Shown: piece by piece, positions 36,848 through 45,190 of the stretch
How positions within the stretch are numbered: position 1 is the first letter of the stretch
Layout: every line of letters starts with the position of its first letter
NCBI RefSeq assembly: GCF_900109115.1
Contig: NZ_FNYV01000016.1
Coordinates: 1 to 64,000, forward strand
Length of the DNA stretch: 64,000 nucleotides
Direction: 5' to 3'
Origin: Micromonospora phaseoli
Lineage (GTDB): Bacteria > Actinomycetota > Actinomycetes > Mycobacteriales > Micromonosporaceae
Notes under the pieces: model-generated
The model's input: the letters and a program-made list of their open reading frames with translations, nothing else
What the model was told of the DNA's origin: nothing
Database searches by the model: none
Made by a program: the position numbers and the translations under genes

Positions 36848-37855
36848 CTAAAGCTCCACCTTCGCGCCTGGCGCCGAGCGGCGCCTGGCGCGTCGCCTGA
36901 CCGTATCCGCGCTGATCAGCAGACCAGGGATGGCACCGAGCAGCCAGATCGCGATCAGCGGCCAGTGAACCAGCGCACCCACGGCCCCACGGATCTGTGG
37001 GACCTCTCCGACGACGTATGACGCCTGCGGGTCAGAGCTGCGGCAGGCCAGCGAGTAGGCACCGGGCAGGGAAACGTCGAAGGACGCGACCCAGGCATAG
37101 GAGGCCGCATCGCCTCCGTAGCCGCCGGGCGCGATGGTGAGCAACTCCGCCGACTGGGCGGGCGTGCCGACGCCCGTGACCTGGCAGTCAGGATCGCGTG
37201 GTGCGAATCCCACCGCGAAGATCGCATATTGGCCTGGCGCTGGCAGTCTCAACTCCCCCAGCTCACTGGCCGAGGCCGCATACGGCCCCACTGCCCCGTA
37301 CTCGACCGGGCCGAACCGCGCGGTGCTGCCCTCGGCGCCAAGCTGCACCGTCGTCTGCGCGAGCAGGGCGCCCACCACGGCGACGATTCCGCCAGTGACA
37401 TAGCCACGTCGAGTCGCCGCTCGGCTGCGGCGCACGCGACCTCGCTCGATCAGGTAGCCGACCATCGCACCGCAGATCACCAGGGGAACGCTGCCGAACA
37501 GCACGCTCCGCCACTGGGCCACACCACTGAGCGGAATAACCCACCGGTAGACAGCCATCGTCGCACCCAGGAACACCGCACTGATCAGCGTGGCCGCGAC
37601 CACCGCCGCCGCCACCGCCGAGGCGGTGCGACGCTGCCCGGTGTACCAGGTCCACTTCGCTGCCACCACGGCGGCGAGCACCGGCACTGCCCCGACGGTC
37701 CACCACAGGGCCGTCGAGACCTCCGGGTCCTCCTCCCACCGGTGAGTCCCCTCGAAGACCATCAGCGGAGCCGGCACCGTCACCAGTACCCACACCGCCA
37801 GCGCCACCGGGCCGGGAAACGTCCGCCCCACCACCCGCCAGGTTGCCGCGTTCAT
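36848..37855 (-). CDS. Polytopic membrane protein with extracytoplasmic domain
   Basis: 335 residues. Four N-terminal membrane helices (about 10-30, 50-68, 78-100 and 110-130) are followed by a fifth near 150. Then comes a ~110-residue outer domain with two cysteines (DPDCQVTGVG and YSLACRSS) and a last helix (WPLIAIWLLGAIPGLLIS) before a basic tail. Function not recognised. The ATG at 37855 is chosen; one six codons upstream is possible and neither has a good Shine-Dalgarno. It is separated from the VOC gene upstream by 245 bases. Confidence 0.75.
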   Translation of the reverse strand: MNAATWRVVGRTFPGPVALAVWVLVTVPAPLMVFEGTHRWEEDPEVSTALWWTVGAVPVLAAVVAAKWTWYTGQRRTASAVAAAVVAATLISAVFLGATMAVYRWVIPLSGVAQWRSVLFGSVPLVICGAMVGYLIERGRVRRSRAATRRGYVTGGIVAVVGALLAQTTVQLGAEGSTARFGPVEYGAVGPYAASASELGELRLPAPGQYAIFAVGFAPRDPDCQVTGVGTPAQSAELLTIAPGGYGGDAASYAWVASFDVSLPGAYSLACRSSDPQASYVVGEVPQIRGAVGALVHWPLIAIWLLGAIPGLLISADTVRRRARRRSAPGAKVEL

Positions 37856-38100
37856 GCACCGATCATCGAGCAAGGGCCTGTGTTTCGAAGCCCCGATCCG
37901 AACCAGACCCAGATGGAGCCTCTACCACGCCCGGACCGACCGGCGGGCAGGTCGACGCGGGCCACGTGGGCGAAGCGGTCACCGAAGGAAGCGGCGATGG
38001 TGGCGGGGCTGTCCAGGGGACCACGAATCAGCTCCCGATCCGGGCCCAACCCGCGCCACCGCCGCCGATGGGTTGGCTGCGCGGTCGCCGGCGGCAGGCG

Positions 38101-38541
38101 TCAGCTGAGCTGTTGGGCCAGTCCGACGATGATGCCCTCCGGGCCGCGGACGTAGCAAAGCCGATAGACGTTCTCGTACTGCGCCAACTCGCCGACGAGT
38201 TCGCCGCCATGGGTACGCAGGCGGGCAACGACGTCCTCGATGTCGTCGACGGCGAACATTATGCGACGAATGCCCAGCGTGTTCGCCGGTGCATCCTTCG
38301 GCTCGGCGCTGATCGCCTTCGGCGTATGGAACATCGCCAGCTCGATCCGCCCGTGGCCGTCCGGGGTCCGCAGCATCGCGATCTCCTGTCGGACATCGTC
38401 GATCCCGATGACACTCTCGACCCAACGTCCCTCGACTGGCGCCCTGCCCTCCAACTCCATGCCGAGCTCGACGAAGAACGCAATGACAGCGTCAAGGTCG
38501 TCGACAACGATCAGGACGTTGTCCATCCGCTGGATCGCCAC
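38101..38541 (-). CDS. VOC/glyoxalase-family protein
   Basis: 146 residues with two beta-alpha-beta-beta-beta modules of the vicinal-oxygen-chelate fold: DNVLIVVDDLDAVIAFFVEL in the first and IRRIMFAVDDIEDVVARL in the second. The C-terminus RGPEGIIVGLAQQL holds the usual last metal-ligand Glu. Members include glyoxalases, dioxygenases and antibiotic-binding proteins; the substrate cannot be told from sequence. The methyltransferase gene lies about 170 bases upstream on the same strand, possibly cotranscribed. Confidence 0.88.
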   Translation of the reverse strand: MAIQRMDNVLIVVDDLDAVIAFFVELGMELEGRAPVEGRWVESVIGIDDVRQEIAMLRTPDGHGRIELAMFHTPKAISAEPKDAPANTLGIRRIMFAVDDIEDVVARLRTHGGELVGELAQYENVYRLCYVRGPEGIIVGLAQQLS

Positions 38542-38712
38542 GCGCGGGCCTCCTCAGCCTCGTAGGGAAGCGGTGGCCGCATCCGTTCCTGGGACGGAGC
38601 CGCCACGCCGCTCTGGACAGACTGTGCACCAACTTCCGCGGAAAAGGTCGCAACGCGGCAGTGCCCACCAGGCGCGAGTCGTCCCGAGCACCGCACCCCA
38701 GTCGCGCCGCGA

Positions 38713-39372
38713 CTACGGCAGCCTGCGTCCATCCGGCCTGTGGGCGAAGATGAACCCGCCCTCGACGTTCGGGGCTGGGCGGTGCGTCATCTCGGCCTCG
38801 ACGGTGAAGCCGGCGGTGTCCAGCCAGGCCGCGATCCGGTCCGGTCGGCGGCGGTGCACGTACACGTTCATGGGGTGTCCGCCGTAGCCCTCCGTCTTGA
38901 GCTGACTGCCGTCGCCGGCGTGGAACCCGAGCAGCATGACCCCACCAGGTCGTAGCACCCGGTGGAACTCGGCAAGGGCCGTGGCTACCTCGTCGTCGGG
39001 GACGTGGATCAGGGAGAACCAGGCGAGCAGGCCGGTCAGGTAATCGTCGGGCAGTTCGAGGCGCGTCATGGAGCCGACCTCGAAGCGTAGGCCCGGATGG
39101 TCCCGTCGGGCCACCTCGATCATCGCGGGTGACAGGTCGATGCCGAACGCGTCCAGGCCGACGCTGTGCAGGTGGGCGGTGATCCGGCCAGGGCCGCAGC
39201 CGACGTCGGCGACCGGTCCGTTGCCCTGGGCGCGGACCAGTTCGGCAAACAGGGCGAGGATGCCCCGCTGGAACGGTTCGCGGGCCAGGGCGTCGCGCAG
39301 CAGGTCGGCGTAGCTGACCGCCACCCTGTCGTAGGAGATCCGGGTGTCGTCGAGCCAACCTGGAACAGCCAT
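38713..39372 (-). CDS. Class I SAM-dependent methyltransferase
   Basis: 219 residues. Motif I VADVGCGPGRITAHL, the motif II region AFGIDLSPAMIEVAR, LRFEVGSMTRLELPDDYLTG, and the post-motif LRPGGVMLLGFHAGDG identify a Methyltransf_11/25-type enzyme. The N-terminal SYDRVAVSYADLL is typical of small-molecule methyltransferases. The ATG at 39372 gives the standard start. It is divergent from the SDR gene, with 162 bases between them. Substrate unknown. Confidence 0.9.
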   Translation of the reverse strand: MAVPGWLDDTRISYDRVAVSYADLLRDALAREPFQRGILALFAELVRAQGNGPVADVGCGPGRITAHLHSVGLDAFGIDLSPAMIEVARRDHPGLRFEVGSMTRLELPDDYLTGLLAWFSLIHVPDDEVATALAEFHRVLRPGGVMLLGFHAGDGSQLKTEGYGGHPMNVYVHRRRPDRIAAWLDTAGFTVEAEMTHRPAPNVEGGFIFAHRPDGRRLP

Positions 39373-39534
39373 GCGCCGCACAATAGCCCCGACTCGGCCA
39401 ACCGCATCGGCCTGGCAACCTCGCTCCAGCCGACGCGGCATGCGTCGAAGGCCGTGCGTTGCGTACAGTTCCTGGTCGGACGTGGGGTGGGCCGGGCAGA
39501 TCCGGCGCAGGAAACGGGATGAGACAGCGGCGGC

Positions 39535-40992
39535 ATGACGGCGGACAAAATTACCGAAAACGGTCAGCAGGGCATCGACCGCGGCCGGCTGGAGACCTGT
39601 CTCAGCGTCTTTGAGGCGTTGGAGGACCTGCCTCCCGATCACCCCGACGTGGTGCGGGTGCAGCGGGCCACCGCGAAGCTCTACAAAATGATCAAGCAGC
39701 GGCGACGCGAGGAACGGCGAGACGCCCTCGCGGCGGCCGACCGCGCGGTCACGGCGGCCACCGCCACCGGCGCCCCGGGCCGGATCGACGACGAGACCCA
39801 GGGCATCCCGCTCGCCTCCCCCACCACCGGCACCACGGCCGGCGTCCTGCACAATCCGCGCGGCTGCTACGTCTGCAAGCAGCGCTACCGCGAGGTGGAC
39901 GCCTTCTATCACCAGCTCTGCCCGCCCTGCGCCGCGCTCAACCGGGAGCGCCGGGACGCCCGCACCGACCTGACCGGCCGGCGCGCGCTGCTCACCGGCG
40001 GCCGCGCGAAGATCGGCATGTACATCGCGCTGCGGCTGCTGCGTGACGGCGCGCACACCACCGTGACCACCCGGTTTCCGCACGACGCGGTCCGCCGATT
40101 CGCCGCGATGCCCGACAGCGCGGACTGGCTGCACCGCCTGCGGATCGTCGGGATCGACCTGCGCGACCCCGCCCAGGTGATCGCCCTCGCCGACTCGGTC
40201 AGTGGCCAGGGACCACTCGACATCCTGATCAACAACGCGGCGCAGACCGTCCGCCGCACTCCCGAGGCGTACGCGCAACTGGTCGCTGCGGAGGCGGCGG
40301 CCCTGCCGGACGGACCGCTGCCGGAGATGATCACGTTCGCCAAACCGGCCGGCCGGAGCGACCCGGCGGGCATCCTGACCGCCCCGCCGCAGCCGGCGAT
40401 CACCCCGCACGCGCTCACCGCGCTGGCGCTGACCAGCGGCTCTGCCTCACCGGAGCGGATCGCGGCCGCCACCGCCATCGACGCCGGCGGTCTGGTGCCG
40501 GACCTCGACCCCGTCAACAGCTGGGTGCAGCGGGTGCACGAGGTGGACCCGGTCGAACTGCTCGAAGTGCAGCTGTGCAACGTGACTGCGCCATTCGTGC
40601 TGGTCAGCCGGCTGCGACCGGCGATGGCCGCAGCGACCGCCCGCCGCAAGTACGTGGTGAACGTGTCAGCGATGGAGGGCCAGTTCGCCCGCGGCTACAA
40701 GGGGCCGGGGCACCCGCACACCAACATGGCCAAGGCCGCGTTGAACATGCTGACCCGGACCAGCGCCGAGGAGATGCTGGCCGATGGAATTCTCATGACC
40801 AGCGTCGACACCGGCTGGATCACCGACGAGCGGCCCCACCCGACGAAGATGCGGCTGGCCGACGCCGGCTTCCACGCCCCGCTGGACCTGGTCGACGGCG
40901 CGGCCCGGGTCTACGACCCGATCGTCCGCGGCGAGCAGGGCGAAGACCTGTACGGCTGCTTCCTGAAGGACTACGCACCCAGCGCCTGGTGA
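39535..40992 (+). CDS. Atypical short-chain dehydrogenase with zinc-finger-like N-terminus
   Basis: 485 residues, about twice the usual SDR length. The first ~140 residues hold a helical segment and a cysteine cluster (GCYVCKQRYREVD, then LCPPC) like a zinc knuckle. The SDR domain follows: nucleotide motif ALLTGGRAKIGMYI, LINNAAQ, and the serine in NVSAMEG. The catalytic YxxxK is not present: the lysine in TNMAKAAL has Thr four residues before it, and the loop is about five residues longer than usual. A ~100-residue insert separates NNAAQ from the active site. Redox chemistry may be altered or lost; otherwise the fold is intact. Confidence 0.85.
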   Translation: MTADKITENGQQGIDRGRLETCLSVFEALEDLPPDHPDVVRVQRATAKLYKMIKQRRREERRDALAAADRAVTAATATGAPGRIDDETQGIPLASPTTGTTAGVLHNPRGCYVCKQRYREVDAFYHQLCPPCAALNRERRDARTDLTGRRALLTGGRAKIGMYIALRLLRDGAHTTVTTRFPHDAVRRFAAMPDSADWLHRLRIVGIDLRDPAQVIALADSVSGQGPLDILINNAAQTVRRTPEAYAQLVAAEAAALPDGPLPEMITFAKPAGRSDPAGILTAPPQPAITPHALTALALTSGSASPERIAAATAIDAGGLVPDLDPVNSWVQRVHEVDPVELLEVQLCNVTAPFVLVSRLRPAMAAATARRKYVVNVSAMEGQFARGYKGPGHPHTNMAKAALNMLTRTSAEEMLADGILMTSVDTGWITDERPHPTKMRLADAGFHAPLDLVDGAARVYDPIVRGEQGEDLYGCFLKDYAPSAW

Positions 40993-41084
40993 TCACCGCG
41001 CCCACCCCGCCGCCGGGCTCGGGCCGACACGGTCACCACCGTGCGCCCTCGCCCTGCCCAGGAAGTTCGCATTCGGCGGCGTGA

Positions 41085-42242
41085 TCAGAGCGCGAAGGAG
41101 ACGAAGAACGGATTGCGAACCGGGGCTCCGTCGGCTTTGAAGCAGCGAACCTGGATGCCTTGGTCCGAGTCCCACTCCGCAACCTTGCAGTAGTGCGGGC
41201 CCGGCCCCTCGGCCGTCACCTGGACGTTTCCCTTGTCCATAAATCCATCCATTGACGTGTTCACCCAGTACAGGCCCTCCTCCGACCCGACACCACGCTT
41301 CACTGTGATGGTCGGGTTGACGAGAGGGTCGTAGGTCCACTGCTCGTCTGGATGCACCTCGCCACCCTGTACCCAGGTGTAGGCGCCCCACGGCGTCCAT
41401 ACCAGACTGGCATCGCGGGAGTAGGTGAAGGTGAAGAGGGAGTCGCTCAGAGCCCCGTCCGCGTTGTAGCAGTTCACATCGACCTGGGTGGACGCGGGCA
41501 AAGTGAAGAAGTAGGCCACCTTGCACCGATGGGACTCCTGGAAGTAGGCAGTCACCTGGACATGGCCCTTCTCAGCCTTGGGATCGAGCCCCTTGTTGCC
41601 CATTCCCTGCAAGGAGACCTGGTAGCGACCGGTGCCCAGATAACTGATCTTGTTGGAATGACCCATCGAGTTGAACTGCTGATTGAGGGCCGGCTCATGA
41701 GTGCGGCGCTCGTCAGTGCTCGTCAGGTAGGCGAAATCACTGATCCCCCCGTACCACCCGGCGGCATTCGCCCAGCTAGCCGCGAACTCCGAATCGAGGC
41801 GGGTGCCGGAGGCGTCGAAGCAGTGCACCCAGATGGCGACGCCAAAATAGGTGACCTCACCCGTCTTCGGATCCTCGAAGATGGAACGGTTCATGTACGC
41901 CACCGAGCAGTACGATGCCGTGTGGCCGTGAGCGGTGACATGGGCGACTCCGAGATTCGCCTGCGGCTCGGTGGCCAGATAGGTCATCAGGATCAGGTAC
42001 TCGCCGGGCCCGAGGCGACTGACGTTGTTCGGGCGTCCCGCCGAGTTGTAGTTGCGGGACGCGGGTGGCGTGTACGAGGTCCCCACCGGCTCGGATGGCT
42101 TGTCGACGTACACGTACGCGTAACTCTGCTCGAACGCGGCGGCTTGTACCGCCGGCGTGGCCACGGTGAGCAGTCCGGCGGCTGGCAGCAGCGCCGCCAT
42201 GGCCAGCGCGGTGCGGCGGGCCCAGCGGTATCTTACGTACAT
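41085..42242 (-). CDS. Secreted protein with three tandem ~115-residue repeats
   Basis: 385 residues with a Sec signal peptide (RRTALAMAALLPAAGLLTVA, cleavage after VQAAA). The mature part is three repeats, each ending in a cysteine pair in the pattern YCxVAxW/F ... VxCFxxDG (ASYCSVAYMN / WVHCFDASG; HRCKVAYFF / VNCYNADG; HYCKVAEWD / VRCFKADG). Each repeat has a mid-unit LGxGxYxV strand. It is probably a beta-sandwich surface or matrix protein stabilised by disulfides; family not recognised. The ATG at 42242 has GAGGGG upstream. It is divergent from the GH30 gene. Confidence 0.82.
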   Translation of the reverse strand: MYVRYRWARRTALAMAALLPAAGLLTVATPAVQAAAFEQSYAYVYVDKPSEPVGTSYTPPASRNYNSAGRPNNVSRLGPGEYLILMTYLATEPQANLGVAHVTAHGHTASYCSVAYMNRSIFEDPKTGEVTYFGVAIWVHCFDASGTRLDSEFAASWANAAGWYGGISDFAYLTSTDERRTHEPALNQQFNSMGHSNKISYLGTGRYQVSLQGMGNKGLDPKAEKGHVQVTAYFQESHRCKVAYFFTLPASTQVDVNCYNADGALSDSLFTFTYSRDASLVWTPWGAYTWVQGGEVHPDEQWTYDPLVNPTITVKRGVGSEEGLYWVNTSMDGFMDKGNVQVTAEGPGPHYCKVAEWDSDQGIQVRCFKADGAPVRNPFFVSFAL

Positions 42243-42559
42243 CGTGGAATTCCCCTCTTCATGCCCGGGCGGCAGGTTCCTTTCAGCACGGACGAGCAGA
42301 TCCCAGCAGACCCGCGGGGCCGTCAGCATGAGTGCCCGGGTACTCAGATCGGAACGAAGGGTGCAGTCGCTCGGCGATCCGCCGGCTCTGTTCGCCGCCC
42401 GAAGGTTCGCCCCGCCTTGCTCGTCAGCGTGCAGCCCCCTAGCCTGGATTCACGGACGTCGATGAATCACCCGCGGCGGCGTCTCGGTGGCGCAGGGCTG
42501 CCCCTGTTCCCGCTGTCCGCACGCGCTTTGCCGGGTGGTTCGAGCGACGGGGGCATGTG
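42243..42559. other. 317-base divergent promoter region of two secreted-protein genes
   Basis: It should carry the promoters for the three-repeat protein (minus) and the GH30 enzyme (plus). I find no clear -10/-35 pair or operator and no credible gene in it. Confidence 0.4.
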
Positions 42560-44653
42560 ATGCGACGGCGATCGGCATGGATGGTCCGGCTGGCCACCGC
42601 CGTGGTGGTGGTCGGGAGCTTGGTGGCCTCGACGGCTACGGGCGGCACCGCGCACCGGCCCGCTCCCCCGCCCACCGCCGTGGTCGACTGGAGCGCTGAG
42701 CGGCAGACGGTCGACGGCTTCGGTGGGGCGTTCGCGTTCCACAAGGCGGGTGGGATCCAGCGGCTCGGCGAACCGCTGGCCTCGCGGATGCTTGACATGA
42801 TCTTCGACGACCAGGCCGGAATCGGTCTGGACATCGTGCGGGTCATGGTGGGCGACGGCGGCGTCTGGGGCGACCAGAGCTATGACGGCCCGACGCAGAC
42901 GATCGCCCCGGAGCCGGGCATGTTCGTGTGGGACCAGCCAGACTGGGCGCAACGCAAGGCCGACTTCGACGCGCACCAGGTCTGGCTGATGCGGCAGGCG
43001 CAGGTGCGCGGCGTCGAGACGATCCTCGCCAGCGTGTGGAGCCCGCCGGCGTGGATGAAGCAGAACAACAGCGTGACCTCCGCCGGCTCCGCCGGCCTGC
43101 CGAACAAACTGCGACCCGACATGTACCAGGCGTTCGCCGACTACCTCGCCGAGTACGTGCTCGGCTACGAGCGCGAGTTCGGCATCAGGATCACGCACCT
43201 CTCACCGACCAACGAACCCGACATCACCACCGGCTACTCCAGCTGCCAGTGGACGGCCGAGGAGCTGCGGGTCCTGGTGCGCGACCACCTCGGTCCCACG
43301 TTCGAGCGTCGGGGGGTGGCCGCGAAGATCGTGCTCGGCGAGGGCGTCGGCTTCCACGAGGGGTACGCGCTGCCGGCGATCACCGACCCGGCGGCGAACC
43401 AGCACGTCGACGTCGTCGCGGCGCACGGATACTCCGGGCTGATCGACGACGCCACGCGCGCCGCGCCCACCGCGTTCACCACCTCACACGCGCTCGGCAA
43501 GACCATCTGGCAGACGGAGTACATGAACCAGGGCGCACCGCGCGACCGGCTGTTCGTCAACAACACGATCAGCGACGGCCTACGCTACGCGACCCTCATC
43601 GGGAACCTGTTCGACGAGACCCGGCTGAACGCCTACTTCTGGTGGTGGCCGGTGGCGAACAACGGCGCCGACGGCTCGGACCTGATCCGCCTGGTCAACA
43701 CCGGCACCCCGCAGAGCGGCAACCCGACCGAGAACGGCCAGTACCGCATCTTCAAGCGGTACTACACGTTCGGCCAGTACAGCCGCTTCATCGACCCCGG
43801 CGACGTGATGATCGGCGCCACCAGGACGCCGGTGCCCGGGGTGACGCTCACCGCGTACAAGGACGAGGCAACGCACGACTTCACCATCGTCGTGGTCAAC
43901 AACAACGCGGACGACGTGCCGCTCACCGTCGATCTCGCGGGCGGCTTCCCGCTTCCGCCGGAGAGCAGGCAGGACTGCAAGAAGGGCGGCTGGGCCACCT
44001 TCGTCAACCCGATGTTCCGCAACCAGGGCGAGTGCGTCTCCCACGTCGCCGCCGGCAAGGGGCCCCGTCCGTCGGTGGTGCCGTACCGCACGTCGGGCAA
44101 CGAGAACATGAAGAAGCTGGCCGACATCCGCACCCACGGCGGGTCCTTCAGCACGAACCTCCGTGGCCGCAGCGTGACGACGTTCGTACCGAAGTGGTCC
44201 GAGCTGCCCGCACTGCCCGACCGCAAGGACGTGTTCTCCACCTACCTGGCCGAGGAGAACGACGGGCAGTCCGCCGGGCTGAGGGTGGTCACCACGCCCG
44301 AGCACGGCAGGGTCGTCACGGGCGTACGCGATGGCAGCCACCTGCGCTGGGCGAATGTCAACTTCGCGGACGGCTCGGCGGCGGGCTTCGCCGACCAGAA
44401 GGGCCAACTGCGCCTGCACGCCACCGTCGCTCCCAAGGCCGGCGGAGTCATCGAGGCACGGATCGACGGGCCGAACGGACCGCTCGTCGGCTCGATGACC
44501 GTGCCGCCGGGGTCCGGCGCCGACTGGGTGACCGCGACGACCTGGATCGACACCAGCCCGGGCGCCGCGAACGGCTTCCACGACCTCTACCTGGTATTCA
44601 CCGGCGACGACGGCGCGCTCTTCGCCGTGGATCGCGCCGAGTTCAGCGACTGA
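42560..44653 (+). CDS. Secreted GH30-family glycoside hydrolase with CBM-like C-terminus
   Basis: About 697 residues; ATG 42560 (or GTG 42557) behind GGGGG. Signal peptide (VRLATAVVVVGSLVASTATGG), then a (beta/alpha)8 GH30 domain with GFGGAFAFHKAG, the acid/base Glu in SPTNEPD (~219) and the nucleophile Glu in IWQTEYM (~320). GH30 enzymes cleave beta-linked xylan, glucan or glucosylceramide. The side beta-sandwich is interrupted by a short two-cysteine element (CKKGGWATFVNPMFRNQGEC) common in secreted actinomycete proteins. The last ~130 residues resemble a CBM6-type carbohydrate-binding domain. It probably acts on plant or fungal polysaccharide. Confidence 0.9.
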   Translation: MRRRSAWMVRLATAVVVVGSLVASTATGGTAHRPAPPPTAVVDWSAERQTVDGFGGAFAFHKAGGIQRLGEPLASRMLDMIFDDQAGIGLDIVRVMVGDGGVWGDQSYDGPTQTIAPEPGMFVWDQPDWAQRKADFDAHQVWLMRQAQVRGVETILASVWSPPAWMKQNNSVTSAGSAGLPNKLRPDMYQAFADYLAEYVLGYEREFGIRITHLSPTNEPDITTGYSSCQWTAEELRVLVRDHLGPTFERRGVAAKIVLGEGVGFHEGYALPAITDPAANQHVDVVAAHGYSGLIDDATRAAPTAFTTSHALGKTIWQTEYMNQGAPRDRLFVNNTISDGLRYATLIGNLFDETRLNAYFWWWPVANNGADGSDLIRLVNTGTPQSGNPTENGQYRIFKRYYTFGQYSRFIDPGDVMIGATRTPVPGVTLTAYKDEATHDFTIVVVNNNADDVPLTVDLAGGFPLPPESRQDCKKGGWATFVNPMFRNQGECVSHVAAGKGPRPSVVPYRTSGNENMKKLADIRTHGGSFSTNLRGRSVTTFVPKWSELPALPDRKDVFSTYLAEENDGQSAGLRVVTTPEHGRVVTGVRDGSHLRWANVNFADGSAAGFADQKGQLRLHATVAPKAGGVIEARIDGPNGPLVGSMTVPPGSGADWVTATTWIDTSPGAANGFHDLYLVFTGDDGALFAVDRAEFSD

Positions 44654-44955
44654 CGGAGCGTCGTTGCCGCCAAGGCAGCGTTGCTGACTCCTCGGCGATC
44701 CAGCTGCGGCGCCACGGCGGGTCACCGCCCAACCGACATCGCCCGAGCACCCTGCGGCCGACCGCCGACCGCATCGACGCCGTGACCAGGAGCAACCCGA
44801 GCACGTAACAGCCCTGGAACACCCTTGACATCGAAAGCCGCACCTGGCCACACTACCCACGCTAATTCGATTTAGCAGAGTGCCAGGTCCACAGAGTGCC
44901 AGAACGGGTCACATCCCGGGGCAGGGAGCCCTCGTGGCCCAGGAGGAGGCTCTTC

Positions 44956-45144
44956 ATGTCCCACCACCACACCGCGTCTCGTCCCGCGGACCCAGTGGCT
45001 CCTCCAGCAGTAATCCGCTGCATCCCAGCCTCGGGATTCGTCGGCACTATCCGCCATCGGACGCCATACATGCCGGGTCAGAAGATGCCCGCCACGGAGG
45101 TGAAACACGGAACCCTGGTTGCCGGTGTCCTACCAAGACCGTGA
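44956..45144 (+). CDS. Possible 62-residue protein upstream of the esterase
   Basis: The 537 bases between GH30 and the esterase hold only this candidate. An ATG seven bases after AGGAGGAGG opens 62 codons beginning MSHHHTASRPADPV. The composition is unremarkable and there is no hydrophobic segment. The excellent Shine-Dalgarno is the main support. It ends 46 bases before the esterase ATG and could be a leader for it. It may equally be chance. Confidence 0.25.
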   Translation: MSHHHTASRPADPVAPPAVIRCIPASGFVGTIRHRTPYMPGQKMPATEVKHGTLVAGVLPRP

Positions 45145-45190
45145 GATCCGAATCAGGCCACGAATAGGGACTACAGAGGAGTATGTTCAG

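Noticed and set aside
39373-40410. Long N-terminal extension of the methyltransferase ending at 38713
   Set aside because: It is antisense to the SDR gene; the methyltransferase has a normal start at 39372.
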